Shown piece by piece: positions 59,180 to 62,246 of a stretch of 62,246 bases of DNA (within the stretch, counting starts at the first letter, position 1; each line of letters starts with the position of its first letter). The notes below the pieces were generated by a model. The model saw only the letters and a list, made by a program, of their open reading frames with translations. It had not been told where the DNA came from and did no database searches. Made by a program: the position numbers and the translations under genes. This DNA comes from Ruminococcus sp. (GTDB taxonomy: Bacteria > Bacillota > Clostridia > Oscillospirales > Ruminococcaceae): positions 1 to 62,246 of the forward strand of contig JAFZRF010000010.1 of the NCBI GenBank assembly GCA_017620025.1. The letters run 5' to 3'.

Positions 59180-61876
59180 ATGAATCACGATCTGCCCAAA
59201 ACCTATAATCCCCGTGATGTTGAAAAGCGGATCTATGAAAAGTGGGAATCTGACGGCTGTTTCAGAGGCGTCATTGATCCCTCAAAGAAGCATTACTCTA
59301 TCGCTATGCCCCCTCCGAACGTAACCGGACAGCTCCACATGGGCCACGCCGTTGACAATACCCTCCAGGATATCCTCACACGTTTCAAGAGGATGCAGGG
59401 CTATGCTGCTCTGTGGGTACCCGGCACCGACCACGCCTCCATCGCTACAGAGGCAAAGATCGTTGAGCAGATGAGAGAGGAAGGCCTCACCAAGGACGAT
59501 CTCGGAAGAGACAAGTTCATGGAAAGAGCCTGGGCATGGAAGAACAAGTTCGGCGGAAGGATCGTAAAGCAGCTCCGCACACTCGGCTCCTCCTGTGACT
59601 GGGAGAGAGAGCACTTCACAATGGATGATCAGTGTTCCGAGGCCGTACTCAAGGTATTCACGGACCTCTACGAGCAGAAGCTTATCTACCGCGGAAACCG
59701 TATGGTAAACTGGTGCCCGAAGTGCAAGACCTCCATTTCCGATGCTGAGGTTGAGTACGAAGAGCAGGCAGGACATTTCTGGCACATCCTCTATCCCGTA
59801 AAGGAGACAGGAGAGTACCTTGAGATAGCTACCACACGTCCGGAGACCATGCTCGGTGATACTGCCGTTGCCATCAACGCAGAGGATCCCCGCTACAAGC
59901 ACCTCCACGGCTGCCACGTTATCCTCCCCCTCATCGACAAGGAGATCCCGATAGTATGTGATGAGCACGCTGATATGGAAAAGGGTACCGGTGTTGTTAA
60001 GATCACTCCCGCTCACGACCCGAACGACTATGAGGTAGGCCTCCGCCACGATCTGCCTATGGTACGCTGCTTCACCTATGACGGTCACATGACCGGCAAG
60101 GCTGACGTTGAGGAGTACCTTGAAGCTGAGAAAGCAGGACGTCTCACCGAGGGCGAGGCAGAGGTCCTCGACTGCGGCAAGTACGCAGGCATGACAACAG
60201 CTGAAGCAAGAAAGGCTGTTCTTGCAGATCTTGAGGCTCTTAACCTCCTCAAGGAGACTGAGGACTTAAAGCACGACGTAGGTACCTGCTACCGCTGTCA
60301 TACAACTATCGAGCCCATGATCTCAAAGCAGTGGTTCGTTCGCATGAAGCCCCTCGCAGAGCCTGCTGTCAAGGCTGTTGAGGACGGCGAGCTGAAATTC
60401 GTTCCGGAGCGCTTCACAAAGATATACCTCAACTGGATGAGAAATACCCGTGACTGGTGCATTTCCCGTCAGCTCTGGTGGGGACACCGCATCCCTGCAT
60501 GGTACTGCGCCGACTGCGGCGAGACAATCGTTGCAAAGGAAGCACCCTGCAAGTGTACAAAGTGCGGCAGCACGAATCTCGATCAGGATCCCGATACACT
60601 CGATACCTGGTTCTCCTCTGCTCTCTGGCCTTTCTCGATACTCGGCTGGCCGAACACTGATTCAGAGGACTACAAGTTCTTCTATCCCACAAGCACACTC
60701 GTTACCGGTTACGACATCATCGGCTTCTGGGTAAGCCGTATGATCTTCTCCGGTCTTGCATACACAGGAAAGCTCCCCTTCGATACAGTTGTTATCCACG
60801 GTATCGTTCGTGACAGCCAGGGCAGAAAGATGTCCAAATCTCTCGGCAACGGCATCGATCCCCTTGAAGTAATCGAGCAGTACGGCGCCGACGCTCTCCG
60901 CTTCATGCTCGTACAGGGAAGCTCTCCCGGAAACGATATGCGCTACAGCGAAGAGAAGATCGTTGCTATGCGTAACTTTACCAACAAGATATGGAACGCT
61001 TCACGTTTCCTGCTTATGAATATGTCCATCGACAGCTTCAGCATCCCTGCTGACCTCGAGCTCGAGGACAAGTGGATTCTCTCCAAGCTCAACAGCCTTA
61101 TCAAGGACGTTACACATAATATGGAGACCTTTGAGACAGGCGTTGCAGCACAGAAGATCTACGACTTCATCTGGAGCAGCTTCTGTGACTGGTACATCGA
61201 GCTCGCAAAGATCAGACTCAACGGCGACGATGAGACCAAGAAGAACAACGTACAGAACGTTCTCTGCTACGTTCTCACAGACATCATGAAGCTCCTGCAT
61301 CCCTTCATGCCCTTCATCACTGAGGAGATCTATCAGGCTCTGCCTCACGAGGAAGGCTATCTGATGATGCAGAGCTGGCCGGAGTATTCCGACGCTCTCA
61401 ACTTCCCCGAGGATGTTGCAAAAATGGAGCGCATCATGGAGACTATCAGCAAGGTTCGTGAGACACGTGCAAACCTCAACGTTCCCAACTCACGCAAGGC
61501 ACACGTAACTATCGTTACCGATGAGCCTGCTTCCTACGCTGAGGCAAAGGACTTCCTTATCCGTCTTGCAAGCGCTTCCTCCGTTGACATCGTATCCGAG
61601 GAGACAGGCGACATGGCAGGCATGGTAAGCACTGCTACAGCTGACGCAAAGATCTTCCTCCCCCTCGCTGAACTGGTTGATACAGAGAGCGAGCGTGCAA
61701 GGATCAACAAGGAGCTTGAGAAGGCTTACAAGGAAATGGAATTTGTTAACAGCAAGCTGAACAACGAAAAGTTCATGTCCAAGGCTCCCGAGAACGTAGT
61801 GGCTTCCGTTCGTGAGAACGAGGCAAAGACAAAGGCACTTATCGAGAAGCTGGAGCAGATGCTCAAGGCACTCTGA
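59180..61876 (+). CDS. valS: Valyl-tRNA synthetase
   Basis: 898 residues, class Ia synthetase charging tRNA-Val. HIGH motif in PPPNVTGQLHMGHAVDN, the editing domain with TTRPETMLGDTAVAIN, the KMSKS motif in GRKMSKSLGNGIDP, the anticodon-binding helical domain and a C-terminal coiled-coil arm (about 830-897, ARINKELEKAYKEMEFVNSK) are all present. AAAGG lies upstream of the ATG. The gene is 63 bp downstream of ileS. Confidence 0.97.
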   Translation: MNHDLPKTYNPRDVEKRIYEKWESDGCFRGVIDPSKKHYSIAMPPPNVTGQLHMGHAVDNTLQDILTRFKRMQGYAALWVPGTDHASIATEAKIVEQMREEGLTKDDLGRDKFMERAWAWKNKFGGRIVKQLRTLGSSCDWEREHFTMDDQCSEAVLKVFTDLYEQKLIYRGNRMVNWCPKCKTSISDAEVEYEEQAGHFWHILYPVKETGEYLEIATTRPETMLGDTAVAINAEDPRYKHLHGCHVILPLIDKEIPIVCDEHADMEKGTGVVKITPAHDPNDYEVGLRHDLPMVRCFTYDGHMTGKADVEEYLEAEKAGRLTEGEAEVLDCGKYAGMTTAEARKAVLADLEALNLLKETEDLKHDVGTCYRCHTTIEPMISKQWFVRMKPLAEPAVKAVEDGELKFVPERFTKIYLNWMRNTRDWCISRQLWWGHRIPAWYCADCGETIVAKEAPCKCTKCGSTNLDQDPDTLDTWFSSALWPFSILGWPNTDSEDYKFFYPTSTLVTGYDIIGFWVSRMIFSGLAYTGKLPFDTVVIHGIVRDSQGRKMSKSLGNGIDPLEVIEQYGADALRFMLVQGSSPGNDMRYSEEKIVAMRNFTNKIWNASRFLLMNMSIDSFSIPADLELEDKWILSKLNSLIKDVTHNMETFETGVAAQKIYDFIWSSFCDWYIELAKIRLNGDDETKKNNVQNVLCYVLTDIMKLLHPFMPFITEEIYQALPHEEGYLMMQSWPEYSDALNFPEDVAKMERIMETISKVRETRANLNVPNSRKAHVTIVTDEPASYAEAKDFLIRLASASSVDIVSEETGDMAGMVSTATADAKIFLPLAELVDTESERARINKELEKAYKEMEFVNSKLNNEKFMSKAPENVVASVRENEAKTKALIEKLEQMLKAL

Positions 61877-61894
61877 TTTACCGTATATTAAAAA

Positions 61895-61921
61895 ACAGGC
61901 ATTCCGCTACGGAATGCCTGT
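61895..61921 (+). terminator. Terminator of valS
   Basis: ACAGGCATTCCG and CGGAATGCCTGT form the stem around CTA; the T run is weak. Confidence 0.8.
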
Positions 61922-61930
61922 AACTCTTTC

Positions 61931-62106
61931 AAAAAACCTTAGTTTTATCAGGGGACGCCTTCACTTGCAAGGCGTCCCCTCTTCCAAAACAGTCCCCCGG
62001 ACTGTTTTGGAATTCACCCCTTGCGAAGCGCCTTGCGGATAAATGCGGGACGCTGTCCCACACCCTGCCAGAGGCTCTGCCTCTGGACTCCGCTAAAGGG
62101 GCGCAG
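61931..62106 (+). repeat. Dispersed four-hairpin repeat, copy D (truncated)
   Basis: Matches the other copies from AAAAAACCTTAGTTTTATCA through TAAAGGGGCGCAG, then stops before the expected CCCCTTTAGAATCCCA. The break is at the IS30-like insertion. Confidence 0.9.
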
Positions 62107-62246
62107 GCAGATTATAATATGAAGTGCAACAAATAAAAAAAGAATTGACTTCATCTCGTCCAAGGTGTAAAATTGAGTTTACCACAACACCAACAACACG
62201 GAGGACAAGATGAAGTCATATACTCATTTTACACTAAAAGAACGAA
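62107..62246 (+). mobile_element. Left end of an IS30-like insertion sequence
   Basis: The sequence departs from the repeat consensus near 62107. GAAGTGCAACAA at 62121-62132 resembles the terminal sequence of IS30-family elements. A promoter follows (TTGACT 62145-62150, 17-bp spacer, TAAAAT 62168-62173) and then the transposase start. The right end is outside the window. Confidence 0.65.
62210..62246 (+). CDS. IS30-like transposase, 5' fragment (cut by window edge)
   Basis: Only the first 12 codons are in the window, beginning MKSYTHFTLKER after a good GGAGG at 62200-62204. HxTLxER at the N-terminus is the usual opening of IS30-family transposases (HLTLEER-type). The rest, including the DDE domain, is not visible. 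Confidence 0.62.
   Translation, partial: MKSYTHFTLKER

Overview
The window looks like a chromosomal segment of an anaerobic, fibre-degrading Firmicute of the Ruminococcus group (Oscillospiraceae). Two secreted proteins end in type I dockerins and one of them is a family 9 glycoside hydrolase. There is a Na+-pumping oxaloacetate decarboxylase operon, a class 1B dihydroorotate dehydrogenase (PyrD/PyrK), a clostripain-like protease, a spore-type SASP, and strong Shine-Dalgarno and TTGACA-17-TATAAT promoters throughout. This assignment is an inference from gene content; no rRNA is present.

Layout. 1-570 is gene-free and repeat-rich (an inverted repeat around a G/C-skewed loop, then five short palindromes). 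570-1604 (minus) is flavodoxin plus a YbjN-like protein. 1739-5237 (plus) is a Y-family polymerase under a promoter embedded in two LexA boxes, then an ECF sigma factor and a membrane protein that may be its anti-sigma. 5296-9039 (minus) is an EF-G paralogue and a MATE/SpoVB-type flippase. 9155-14889 (plus) holds small membrane proteins, a rhodanese-TtcA fusion, a D,D-carboxypeptidase and a degenerate VanY-like protein. 14956-18276 (minus) holds a LytTR regulator with its DUF3021 partner, an MBL hydrolase and two paralogous lipoproteins. 18525-29353 is accessory: a dockerin protein, a methyltransferase flanked by a 370-bp direct duplication, a Cache-only membrane protein, a GH9-dockerin protein that has lost its catalytic residues, and an alpha/beta SASP. 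29390-35451 (minus) is DegV, TrmL, RuvX, a tiny lipoprotein, PyrD, PyrK and two zinc-ribbon/leucine-rich-repeat proteins. 35674-49266 (plus) is a clostripain-like protease, the oxaloacetate decarboxylase operon, MscS, a phosphoesterase, two flavoproteins, an epimerase, GNAT and RsmA. 49309-50333 (minus) is a YhfC protease and tRNA-Pro(GGG). 50665-61876 is an EAL phosphodiesterase with a beta-solenoid tail, YchF, an EamA transporter (minus), IleS and ValS. The window ends inside an IS30-like element that interrupts the last copy of a dispersed four-hairpin repeat.

Most notable signals. (1) A soluble c-di-GMP phosphodiesterase fused to eight solenoid repeats of a kind usually seen on surface proteins. 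(2) Arrays of 12-bp direct repeats at exactly 21-bp pitch, placed identically against the -35 boxes of two minus-strand genes for exported proteins; this is the geometry of LytTR-family activator sites, and a LytTR gene lies 2.5 kb away. (3) A dockerin-bearing GH9 protein whose catalytic Glu is Gly and whose catalytic-base Asp is Asn. (4) A VanY-like protein lacking a zinc ligand and the catalytic Glu. (5) A dispersed ~190-bp four-hairpin repeat, four copies, one broken by an IS.
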